A stretch of 64,000 bases of DNA from Betaproteobacteria bacterium GR16-43 (GTDB lineage Bacteria; Pseudomonadota; Gammaproteobacteria; Burkholderiales; Usitatibacteraceae), in assembly GCA_001953215.1 (NCBI GenBank), contig CP019169.1, forward strand, positions 3,596,001 through 3,660,000, read 5' to 3'. A program made the position numbers and the translations under genes. Of this stretch, positions 34,211 through 43,979 are shown piece by piece; the stretch's first letter is position 1; the number at the start of each line of letters is the position of its first letter. The notes beneath the pieces are model-generated. The model worked only from the letters and a program-made list of their open reading frames with translations, did not search any database and was not told where the DNA came from.

Positions 34211-35014
34211 ATGAGACTCCTGCGCTCCTTTGCACTCGCCATCGCCTCGCTGCCGATCGCGGCGGCCGCCGACCTCCGCACGCTTCCGGAACACCCGGTC
34301 GCCGGCGAGCCCTTCATCGCGATGTTCACCGATCGGGTGATCCCCGGGGGCACCTCGTCCACGAGCTATGCGAGCCTCCCCACGGTGTCCGCTGGCGAGC
34401 TCACCATGACGGTCGACTTCAGCAAGCCGCTGCCCGGAACCTTCCGGGGGATTTGCGGAGCGGAACCCTGCTACGGCCCGACCTACGAGACACGGACCGT
34501 GGTGACGATCCCTGAGCCCGGCAGCTACCAGGGCTACTTCGTCTACACCGGGCTTCCCTATGGCACCTACCCGCTGGGACGCCAGCGGTCGCCGGACTCG
34601 GTGATCGTGGGTGCGGCACGCCCCAGCGCGGCGCCGCTGCGGACCACACTCTCGGGAAACTACTTCGCCGAAGATGAGAACGGGTCCGGCCTGAACCTTC
34701 TCCAGAGCGCATCGGGCCAGCTGTTCGTGGGCTGGTTCTTCTACCAGGCCCAGCGCACTGCGACCTTCAACGAACTGGCGCCGGCCTGGTACGTGAGCGG
34801 GGGCGGCACCTGGATCTCTCCGACGAGATTCACGACGATCCTCTACGAGACGCGCGGCACGGCCTACAACAAGCCGTTCGTCGCGTCCGACCTGAACGTG
34901 GGCGCGGTGGGGATCCTCACGCTCGACGTCATCGACGCGAACACCATCGACATGGACGTAACGCTCGTGAGCGGCGTCCGCAAACAAAAGCGCCTGAGCA
35001 GGTTGTTGTTCTAA
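34211..35014 (+). CDS. Type B secreted paralogue, copy B3
   Basis: A 267-residue exported protein. The signal peptide ends IAAAA; the mature part begins DLRTLPEHPVAGEPFIAMFT, close to B1. A CGAEPC segment carries two cysteines four residues apart, possibly a disulphide. Then follow LSGNYFAEDENGSGLNLLQ, LFVGWFFYQ, WYVSGGGTWISPTRFTTILYET and the ending DMDVTLVSGVRKQKRLSRL. It is ten bases before the propeller protein gene and appears in the same operon. Confidence 0.82.
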   Translation: MRLLRSFALAIASLPIAAAADLRTLPEHPVAGEPFIAMFTDRVIPGGTSSTSYASLPTVSAGELTMTVDFSKPLPGTFRGICGAEPCYGPTYETRTVVTIPEPGSYQGYFVYTGLPYGTYPLGRQRSPDSVIVGAARPSAAPLRTTLSGNYFAEDENGSGLNLLQSASGQLFVGWFFYQAQRTATFNELAPAWYVSGGGTWISPTRFTTILYETRGTAYNKPFVASDLNVGAVGILTLDVIDANTIDMDVTLVSGVRKQKRLSRLLF

Positions 35015-35024
35015 GGAGACTCCC

Positions 35025-37736
35025 ATGCTTCGTCGAACCTACGCTTCCGTCCTGTTTTCCCTCGGCCTGTGCCTCGCGGCCGTGTTCCCGTGCATCACGC
35101 TTGCCGCCTCCGTCCTGGAGCGCTCGCCGATCACCCAGGGTCATTGGTGGGATCCGACGCGCTCCGGAAGCGGATTCGACATCATCACCATCGGATCGAA
35201 CGCGCAGGCCACTTGGTATACCTACGACCAGGCCGGCCGGCCGATCTGGTACACCGCGAACGGCGTGCTGGGCGCCGCCGAACCCTGGGCGTTGATGAAG
35301 CATCGCTGGACCAACGGCCGGCATGCGGCACCTGAGATGGTCGGGTCCTTCCGCGCCACGGTGCGCAACGCCGAATCGATCGACGTCGACTTCACCCTCG
35401 GCACGGGCAGCGGCAAGCTGGCCCTCAAGCCCTTCGCGCTTTCCGGCGTGCCGAACGAAGTGGACCACAGCGGCCACTACTTCGACCCCGCCAACAGCGG
35501 TTGGGGCTTCACGCTCGTGCAACAGGGCGACGTGCTGGGCGGCGTGCTCTACACCTACGACACGAACGGAGCGCCCACCTGGTACGCCGGCTTCGATCGC
35601 GGCGCGCGCGACAGCGTCAACTTCTATTCCGCCGCGGGTTCCTGCCCGACGTGCTCGTACACGGGCACGACGACCCAGACGGTGGGACGCATCGAGTTCG
35701 ACCTCGCCAATGAATCCGACGTGCAACTGCGCAATCGCCTCGCGCCCGCGATGGCCTCCGGCATCAGCATCGACGCGAAGCGCCTGCCGCAACTGAGCCG
35801 CCCCGCTTCGACGCGGCCGGCCGACCGCGCGCTGGCCAACTTCCCCGACGCGACGACGCTCAAGGCCTTCCTCGACAACGCGATCCTCAACGTGACGGCG
35901 ATCATCTCGGGCGTCGACTTCTCGCCCGCGCCCGCGGCCGCCACGTTCTCGACGACGAACCTGCAGGAGGCCGGCGTCGACGAGCCCGACCTGATGAAAA
36001 CCAATGGCGACTACATCTTCACCTTCGCCACGAACGAGAACGGCCAGCGCCGGCCCGAGCTGCGCGTCGCGCGCACCGATCCGGTCGGCGGCTCGCTGCA
36101 AGTGCTGGGTTCCGTGAGTCTCGGCGATCCCACGCTTTCGATGAGCTACGCGGGCCTCTACTCGAACGCGAACGACCTCGTCGCGATCACCGGCACGCAG
36201 GCCTACACCTACGGCCCGCTCGGCCCCTGGGGCACGTCGAGCGCGTGGTTGAGCGGAAGCACGAACATCGAGATCTTCGACACCTCCGGCGGATCGCTGC
36301 CCGTCTCGAAGTGGAAGGCGAAGATCGACGGCCACGTCGTGGCCTCGCGGCGCATCGGCGATCGCGTCTACATCGTCTCGCGCTTCGTGCCCTCCATCGC
36401 GGGCTTCACCTACGGCGCACGCTCGGGGGCCGCGTTCGACCAGAACCGGCAATTGGTCGCGGCCACGCCGCTCGCCGACCTCCTGCCGAAGGCCCGCATC
36501 AATGGCGCCAGTCCGGTGCCGCTGGTGGCGGTCACGGATGTGAACCTCCCGCCGCTGGGCGCCCGCGATCCCGTCGCCGACCTGCTCACGGTCTATGCGA
36601 TCGACGTGCCGCGCCGCCAGATCTCCCAGTCCGTCGCGATGTTGGGCTCGACCGAGGCGATCTACGCATCGACCAGCAACCTCTACGTCGCGACCACGCG
36701 CTACCCGGTCTATCTCCCGACGGGCGCCCTGCTCCCCGAGCCGACGCTGCCCACCACCGACGTGACGCAAATCAGCCTAGCGCCCGATGCCCTTCGCATC
36801 GTGGCCACCGGCAGCGTCGAGGGCGTGCTCGGCTACGACCCGGACAAGTCCGCGTTCCGCATGGGCGAATCCGCAGGCCGGTTGCGCATCGTGACGAGTT
36901 CGTCGTCGATCTGGCTCGGGGGCACGAAGAACCGCCTCACGATCCTCGAGCCTTCGACCGTCGCGCCGTCGCTGCTGAAGACCGTGTCGTACCTGCCGAA
37001 CGCCGCGCGGCCCGAACCCCTCGGCAAGCCGGGCGAGTTCCTCTACGCCACGCGCTTCACGGGCGACCGTCTCTACGCGGTCACGTTCAAGAAGGTCGAT
37101 CCGCTCTACATCGTGGACCTCGCGAATCCCGCCGATCCGAAGATCACCGGCGCGCTCGAGCTGCCGGGCTTCTCGGAATACCTGCATCCGCTGTCGGACA
37201 CCCTGCTGCTGGGCTTCGGCAAGGACACCAAGCCCTCCGGGACGGCGGGCGACGGCAACTTCGCGTGGTACCAGGGCCTGCAGCTCACGCTCTTCGACGT
37301 CTCGAACGCCGGCATGCCGCGGGAGATCCAGCGCGTGATCCTCGGCAAGCGCGGCAGCGGTTCCGCCCTGCTCTACGAGCACCACGCGTTCAGCTCGCTC
37401 ACGCGGGCCAACGGAACGACTTCGATCGCGTTCCCCGCCCGGATTCACGACGGCGCGTTGCCCCAGTACGGCTACCCGAACGAAGACTGGGCCCAGTACC
37501 CGTTTCAAGAGAGCGGCTTGGTGCGCTACACGGTGACCGGGTCCACGCCCAGCGCGCGCCTCGTCGAGGAGCGCCGCCTGATCACGAACCGCGCTCCCAT
37601 CGACGCGCAGTCCTCGTACAGCGACGCGGCGGCGGCCGGGGGCCGCTCGATCCTGTTCGGCGACGTCTCGGTCTACATCGGCAACGGCAAGTTCTGGCGC
37701 CAGGACGCGGCCGGGAATACCACCGGACCTTTTTAG
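35025..37736 (+). CDS. Secreted beta-propeller protein fused to the array's repeat motif
   Basis: A 903-residue exported protein. Residues 1-28 are a signal peptide. The N-terminal part has two copies of the motif seen in types A and B: GHWWDPTRSGSGFDII (about 39-54) and GHYFDPANSGWGFTLV (about 149-164), each followed by WYTYD or LYTYDTNGAPTWY. From about residue 312 the sequence TNLQEAGVDEPDLMKTNGDY starts a secreted beta-propeller domain of the kind distantly related to WD40 repeats (the Beta_propel family). Later blocks such as RIGDRVYIVSRF, LYVATTRYPVY and FTGDRLYAVTF are propeller blades. The role is unknown. It ends the array 43 bases before mccA. Confidence 0.85.
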   Translation: MLRRTYASVLFSLGLCLAAVFPCITLAASVLERSPITQGHWWDPTRSGSGFDIITIGSNAQATWYTYDQAGRPIWYTANGVLGAAEPWALMKHRWTNGRHAAPEMVGSFRATVRNAESIDVDFTLGTGSGKLALKPFALSGVPNEVDHSGHYFDPANSGWGFTLVQQGDVLGGVLYTYDTNGAPTWYAGFDRGARDSVNFYSAAGSCPTCSYTGTTTQTVGRIEFDLANESDVQLRNRLAPAMASGISIDAKRLPQLSRPASTRPADRALANFPDATTLKAFLDNAILNVTAIISGVDFSPAPAAATFSTTNLQEAGVDEPDLMKTNGDYIFTFATNENGQRRPELRVARTDPVGGSLQVLGSVSLGDPTLSMSYAGLYSNANDLVAITGTQAYTYGPLGPWGTSSAWLSGSTNIEIFDTSGGSLPVSKWKAKIDGHVVASRRIGDRVYIVSRFVPSIAGFTYGARSGAAFDQNRQLVAATPLADLLPKARINGASPVPLVAVTDVNLPPLGARDPVADLLTVYAIDVPRRQISQSVAMLGSTEAIYASTSNLYVATTRYPVYLPTGALLPEPTLPTTDVTQISLAPDALRIVATGSVEGVLGYDPDKSAFRMGESAGRLRIVTSSSSIWLGGTKNRLTILEPSTVAPSLLKTVSYLPNAARPEPLGKPGEFLYATRFTGDRLYAVTFKKVDPLYIVDLANPADPKITGALELPGFSEYLHPLSDTLLLGFGKDTKPSGTAGDGNFAWYQGLQLTLFDVSNAGMPREIQRVILGKRGSGSALLYEHHAFSSLTRANGTTSIAFPARIHDGALPQYGYPNEDWAQYPFQESGLVRYTVTGSTPSARLVEERRLITNRAPIDAQSSYSDAAAAGGRSILFGDVSVYIGNGKFWRQDAAGNTTGPF

Positions 37737-37755
37737 TGGGTGAGTTGGGCCTTTG

Positions 37756-37779
37756 GGGTGCCGGTATAATCCGGCACCC
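37756..37779 (+). promoter_or_regulatory. TATAAT inside a perfect palindrome directly before mccA
   Basis: GGGTGCCGG (37756-37764) and CCGGCACCC (37771-37779) are perfect nine-base inverted repeats around TATAAT (37765-37770). The mccA ATG begins at the next base. The hexamer is a perfect -10 box placed so that transcription would start near the ATG. The palindrome could be an operator or a hairpin. Confidence 0.6.
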
Positions 37780-39809
<2,030 letters not shown>

Positions 39810-39813
<4 letters not shown>

Positions 39814-40658
39814 AAGTCCCCGAGCGGCTGCAGCCGCTGGTCGAAGACGGCCTCGTCGACACCGTCGTGCGCCAGTTGATGAGCGGCAAGGAAGCGATGG
39901 TCTTCGTGGTGCGCCGCGGAACCGAGACGCTCTGCGCCAAGGTCTACAAGGAAGCCGACAAGCGCAGCTTCCGCCAGGCCGTCGACTACACCGAGAACCG
40001 CAAGACGAAGAACAGCCGCGCCGCGCGCGCCATGGCGAAGGGCACGCGCTTCGGACGCGAGGTGCAGGAGCGCGCCTGGCAGAGCGCCGAGGTCGATGCG
40101 TTGCGCCGGCTCGCGGCCGCCGGCGTTCGCGTGCCGAAGCCCTGGCAGTTCCACGAGGGCGTGCTCCTCATGGAACTCGTCACCGACTCCGAAGGCAATG
40201 CGGCGCCGCGCCTGAACGACGTGGAGCTCACGCCGGAGCTCGCAAGGGAATACCACCACAGCCTCGTCGGCGAGGTCGTGCGCATGCTGTGCACCGGAGT
40301 GATCCACGGCGACTTGAGCGAGTTCAACATCCTCCTCGGCGCCGAAGGTCCGGTGATCATCGACTTGCCGCAGGCCGTGGACGCCGCGGGCAACAACCAC
40401 GCGCCACGCATGCTCGTGCGCGACGTGGACAACCTGCGCCGGTTCTTCGGGCGCACGGCCCCCGAGCTCCTCGCCACCGACTACGGCAAGGAAATCTGGG
40501 CGGCGTTCGAAGCGGGAAAGCTCGTGCCGGAGATGGCCCTCACCGGGCACTTCGAAGCCGACGAGTCCAACCCTGACCTGGAAGGCGTCATGCGGGAAAT
40601 CGACGACGCCCGGCTGGAAGAAGCGGCACGGATCTCGAGGATGCAGGAAGCCGAATAG
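39810..40658 (+). CDS. RIO-type serine/threonine kinase
   Basis: A 282-residue RIO1-like kinase. The ATP site has SGKEAMVFVVRR and the lysine in CAKVYKEADKRSFR. The catalytic loop is IHGDLSEFNILL and the metal-binding aspartate is in VIIDLPQAVDAAGN, both RIO hallmarks. Bacterial RIO kinases have few known substrates, whereas archaeal and eukaryotic ones act in ribosome maturation. The TTG start overlaps the mccA stop by four bases, so it is translated with mccA. The C-terminus is acidic and helical. Confidence 0.88.
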
Positions 40659-40739
40659 CCGCGGCGCTCATTTGTGGAGAGTTTCTGGAGAATGGCGTGT
40701 CGCGCCCGGCGGCGAGGACCACACCAGTAGAATTCGGCC

Positions 40740-42287
40740 ATGCGCCTGCCCTTCGGCATCACGGCCAAGCTCTTCGCCGCCGTCCTCGTCACCAACATCC
40801 TCACCGCGGTCGCGGTGGGCTACGGCGTGCGCTCGTCATTCGATACCGGCTTCGAAGCCTACGTGCGCGAACGCGAGGACCAGCGCCTCACGCGCCTCGC
40901 CACGACGCTCGGTGCCGCGTATCGCGAAAAGGGCAGCTGGGATTTCCTGCGCGGCAACGAAGCGCTGTGGCAGGAGCTCAATCGTTCCGCGCGGCCGGAG
41001 CCCGTCGGGCCGCCGCCGGGAATGCGTGGCGAGGGTTCTCCGTCGGGCCTTCGTGGCGAGGGTTCTCCGTCGGGCTTGCGTGATGGCCCTCCTCCCGGAA
41101 TGCGCGGCGACGGACCTCCCCCGGGCATGCGCGAGGGCCCGCCGCGCGGCGAAGGTGGACCTCGCGGCGACGGCGGTCCGGGACGTCCCCCGATGTTCGG
41201 CCGCGCGCCTCCAGCCGTGCTGCTCGACCTGTCCGGCAAGGTGATCGCCGGGAATGCCGAACCGTCGCAGGCCACGCGTCGCAAGCCCGTCGTCGTCGAA
41301 GGACGCGAAGTCGCCGTGCTCGGGATCCCCGTTCGCGAGACCGCGTTCGACTTCGCCGATCGCCGCTTCCAGGAACAGCAATCGCAGGCGGTCTGGGTCG
41401 TGGGTCTCGCCGCGATCGTCGGCGCCGCCTTGGTCGCGTGGCTGCTCGCGCGCGGCCTGCTGGTTCCGGTCAAGCGCATCGCGGGCGCCACGCGCGCGCT
41501 GGCGGATGGAAACTACGCAACGCGCGTCGCGTCCGAATCGGGCGACGAGCTGGGCCGCCTCGTCGACGACTTCAATCGCCTCGGCAACGCCCTCGAGAAG
41601 AACGAGAAGGCGCGCCGCCAGTTCATGGCCGACGTGTCGCACGAGCTGCGCACGCCGCTTGCCGTGCTGAAGGGCGAACTGGAAGCGATGCAGGACGGCG
41701 TGCGGCCGATGGACCGGGCCGCGCTCGATTCCCTGCGATCCGAAGTCGACCGCCTCGGCCGCCTCGTGTCGGACCTGCACGAACTCTCGCTCACCGACGT
41801 GGGCGGCCTCGCCTACCGCTTCGAATCCGTGGACCTCGCGTCCCTCGTGCAGCAAACGGTCAAGGGCGCGGAGCGCCGCCTCGTGAACCACGAGATGCGC
41901 GTGGACCTCGACCTGCCGCGTGCGCCCCTCCAAGCCCGCGGAGACGCACAACGCCTCCAGCAACTCGCCGCCAACCTGGTCGAGAACACGCTGCGCTACA
42001 CCGATGCCGGCGGACGCTTGCGCATCGCGCTGCATCGCGACGGACGTTTCGCCGTGCTCACGTGGGAAGACTCGGCGCCCGGCGTTCCGGCCGAATCGCT
42101 GCCCTACCTCTTCGAACGGCTCTACCGCGTCGAGGATTCGCGCAATCGCGTGCTCGGGGGTTCCGGCCTCGGCCTCTCGATCTGCGAGAGCATCGTCCAC
42201 GCGCATGGCGGCACGATCGAAGCGGCGGCCTCGTCGCTCGGCGGGCTCGCCATCACCGTGCGCCTTCCGCTTTCGGAGGGCACGTGA
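40740..42287 (+). CDS. Sensor histidine kinase (BaeS/EnvZ type) with glycine-proline-rich periplasmic repeat
   Basis: A 515-residue membrane kinase. Two transmembrane segments (about 9-28 and 216-240) flank a periplasmic domain. Then come a HAMP domain (RGLLVPVKRIAGATRALADG), the phospho-acceptor FMADVSHELRTPLAV with His301, and the ATPase boxes ANLVENTLRYTD, DSAPGVP and GGSGLGLSICESI. The periplasmic loop contains an unusual low-complexity stretch, residues about 90-150, made of GMRGEGSPSGLRGEG-type units. A TAGAAT hexamer ends six bases before the ATG. The gene overlaps its response regulator by four bases. The signal is unknown. Confidence 0.92.
   Translation: MRLPFGITAKLFAAVLVTNILTAVAVGYGVRSSFDTGFEAYVREREDQRLTRLATTLGAAYREKGSWDFLRGNEALWQELNRSARPEPVGPPPGMRGEGSPSGLRGEGSPSGLRDGPPPGMRGDGPPPGMREGPPRGEGGPRGDGGPGRPPMFGRAPPAVLLDLSGKVIAGNAEPSQATRRKPVVVEGREVAVLGIPVRETAFDFADRRFQEQQSQAVWVVGLAAIVGAALVAWLLARGLLVPVKRIAGATRALADGNYATRVASESGDELGRLVDDFNRLGNALEKNEKARRQFMADVSHELRTPLAVLKGELEAMQDGVRPMDRAALDSLRSEVDRLGRLVSDLHELSLTDVGGLAYRFESVDLASLVQQTVKGAERRLVNHEMRVDLDLPRAPLQARGDAQRLQQLAANLVENTLRYTDAGGRLRIALHRDGRFAVLTWEDSAPGVPAESLPYLFERLYRVEDSRNRVLGGSGLGLSICESIVHAHGGTIEAAASSLGGLAITVRLPLSEGT
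41010..41190 (+). repeat. Degenerate tandem repeat in the sensor kinase gene
   Basis: Units such as GGCGAGGGTTCTCCGTCGGG, seen twice within 30 bases, and CCTCCCGGAATGCGCGGCGA variants repeat with drift across the region, encoding G, P, R and E-rich peptide. It lies within the periplasmic loop codons and keeps frame. Confidence 0.75.
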
Positions 42288-42964
42288 GCCAGGCTCCGAT
42301 CCCCTACCTGCTCGTCGTCGAGGATGAAGCGAAGCTCGCGCGCCTCCTCGAGGACTACCTGCGCGCCGCGGGCTTCGAAGTGCGTTGCATCGACGACGGC
42401 CGCGAAGTCCTCGGCGCCGTTCGCGAGCGCGCGCCGGACCTGATCCTGCTCGACCTCATGCTGCCGGGGCGTGGCGGCCTCGATGTCTTCCGCGACGTGC
42501 GCAACGAAGCGGACATCCCGATCGTGATGGTGACGGCGCTGGTCGAAGAGGTCGACCGCCTCGTGGGCCTCGAGCTCGGCGCCGACGACTACATCTGCAA
42601 GCCCTACAGTCCGCGCGAAGTCGTGGCCCGCGTGAAAGCGGTGCTGCGGCGCGGTGCGCGCGCGAAGGCGGGAAAGGATACGGGGCTCGCACTCGACGAG
42701 TCGCGCTACGAAGCCGTGCTCGACGGCCATGCGCTCGAACTCACTCCGGTGGAATTCCGCCTGCTCTCCGCCCTCGCTTCGCGGCCCGGCCGCATCTTTC
42801 CGCGCGCCGACCTGCTCGACAAGCTCTACGTGGACCATCGCGTGGTTTCCGACCGCACCGTGGACAGCCACGTGAAGAACCTTCGAAAGAAGCTCGAAGC
42901 GATCCGGCCCGGCGACGACCTCGTCCACTCCGTGTACGGGGTCGGCTACAAGCTGGAAATCTAG
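42284..42964 (+). CDS. OmpR/PhoB-family response regulator (BaeR-like)
   Basis: A 226-residue regulator paired with the kinase upstream. Receiver features are VVEDEAKLARLLEDYL, the phosphorylated Asp57 in LILLDLMLPG, the threonine in VMVTAL, and Lys in YICKPYSPREV. The C-terminal winged helix has ELTPVEFRLLSALASRPGRIF and SDRTVDSHVKNLRKKLE, ending VYGVGYKLEI. GTG at 42284 overlaps the kinase stop, so the two are coupled. Targets cannot be read from this window; envelope stress would fit BaeSR, as inference. Confidence 0.93.
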   Translation: MSQAPIPYLLVVEDEAKLARLLEDYLRAAGFEVRCIDDGREVLGAVRERAPDLILLDLMLPGRGGLDVFRDVRNEADIPIVMVTALVEEVDRLVGLELGADDYICKPYSPREVVARVKAVLRRGARAKAGKDTGLALDESRYEAVLDGHALELTPVEFRLLSALASRPGRIFPRADLLDKLYVDHRVVSDRTVDSHVKNLRKKLEAIRPGDDLVHSVYGVGYKLEI

Positions 42965-42968
42965 CGAC

Positions 42969-42989
42969 GTTAGGGGTCAGACCCCTAAC
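42969..42989. repeat. GGGGTCAGAC-type palindromic repeat, copy 3 (minimal)
   Basis: Ten-base arms GTTAGGGGTC and GACCCCTAAC flank a single A. It stands between the convergent stops of the response regulator and the 2-hydroxyacid dehydrogenase, five bases after the former. Confidence 0.85.
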
Positions 42990-43004
42990 CGAACGCAATG
43001 ACGG

Positions 43005-43979
43005 TCAGGCCTTCGCGGGTTGCACGAGCGGCTTGCCGTCGAGCCACGCGAGCAGGTTGGCGACGACACCGGGCCCGTACTGCGCGAAGACCGGATCGTT
43101 CACGAACCCCAGGTGGGGCGAGAGCACGACATTGCGCCGCGCCGCGAGCGGGTAGCCCGCCACGAGCGGCTCGTCGTCGTAGACATCGAGCGCCGCGATG
43201 CCGGGGCGTCCTGCCTCCAGCGCCGCGGGCAACGCGGCCATGTCGATCAAGGCCGAGCGCGCGGTGTTGCAGAGGATCGAGTCCTTGCGCATCAGCGCCA
43301 TCCGCTCGGCATTGATGAGCTTCCGCGTGCTCTCCGCGGGCACGAGATGCAGGCTCACGACCCGCGACGTGCCGAGGAGCTCTTCGAGGGGGACGGACTT
43401 CGCGCCACCGGCCGCCGCGCGTTCGGGCGTCATGTGCGGGCTCCAGGTCACGATCTCCATGCCGAACGCCGCGCCCGCGCGTGCCACGAGCTGGCCGATT
43501 TCGCCAAAGCCCACCAGGCCCAGGCGATCGCCGGCCAGCACGGTCGGCAACGCGCCGCCGTCGCGCCACTGGCCGCGGCGCACGAGCGCGAGGTATTCCT
43601 CCAGCCGCTTGGCCGCCGCGAGGATCAGCGTCCACGCCATCTCGGCCGTCGCGTGCTTCGAGGAACCGTGGTCGGTGTTGCCGACGGGGATGCCTCGCGC
43701 CGCCATGGCGGCATGGTCCAGTTGCGTGTTGCGAAGGCCGGTGAAAATGAAGCACTTCAGGCGCGGCAGGCGCGCGATCAGTTCGGCCTTGAATGGCGTG
43801 CGGTCGCGGATCAAGGCGATGGCCTCGGCGTCCTTGATGGCCTCGAACAGTGCGTCGCCGCGCAGGCGCTCGGTGTGGAAAGTGACGTCGGCCTTCGCCA
43901 GCACCGGCGCCCAGTCCGCCGTGCGCCGCAGCGAATCCTCGTAGTCGTCGAGGACGACGATCTTCGGGCGCGCGCTCAT
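43005..43979 (-). CDS. D-2-hydroxyacid dehydrogenase
   Basis: A 324-residue NAD(P)-dependent enzyme that interconverts 2-keto acids and D-2-hydroxy acids. The nucleotide-binding motif is GFGEIG (157-162), and the catalytic triad is Arg241 in NTARSAL, Glu270 in YDDEPL and His289 in LSPHLGF. The family includes phosphoglycerate and glyoxylate/hydroxypyruvate reductases; the substrate is unresolved. The start overlaps the stop of the MmgE/PrpD gene by four bases, so it is the last gene of a minus-strand operon with a Bug receptor. Confidence 0.9.
   Translation of the reverse strand: MSARPKIVVLDDYEDSLRRTADWAPVLAKADVTFHTERLRGDALFEAIKDAEAIALIRDRTPFKAELIARLPRLKCFIFTGLRNTQLDHAAMAARGIPVGNTDHGSSKHATAEMAWTLILAAAKRLEEYLALVRRGQWRDGGALPTVLAGDRLGLVGFGEIGQLVARAGAAFGMEIVTWSPHMTPERAAAGGAKSVPLEELLGTSRVVSLHLVPAESTRKLINAERMALMRKDSILCNTARSALIDMAALPAALEAGRPGIAALDVYDDEPLVAGYPLAARRNVVLSPHLGFVNDPVFAQYGPGVVANLLAWLDGKPLVQPAKA

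Noticed and set aside
41438-42283. An N-terminal extension of the response regulator across the kinase gene
   Set aside because: The extension is a shadow of the kinase frame; the GTG at 42284 begins a normal receiver domain.
42969-42989. The minimal palindromes as intrinsic terminators
   Set aside because: Ten-base or shorter stems with no T-run follow; they may help RNA ends, but a rho-independent terminator cannot be claimed.
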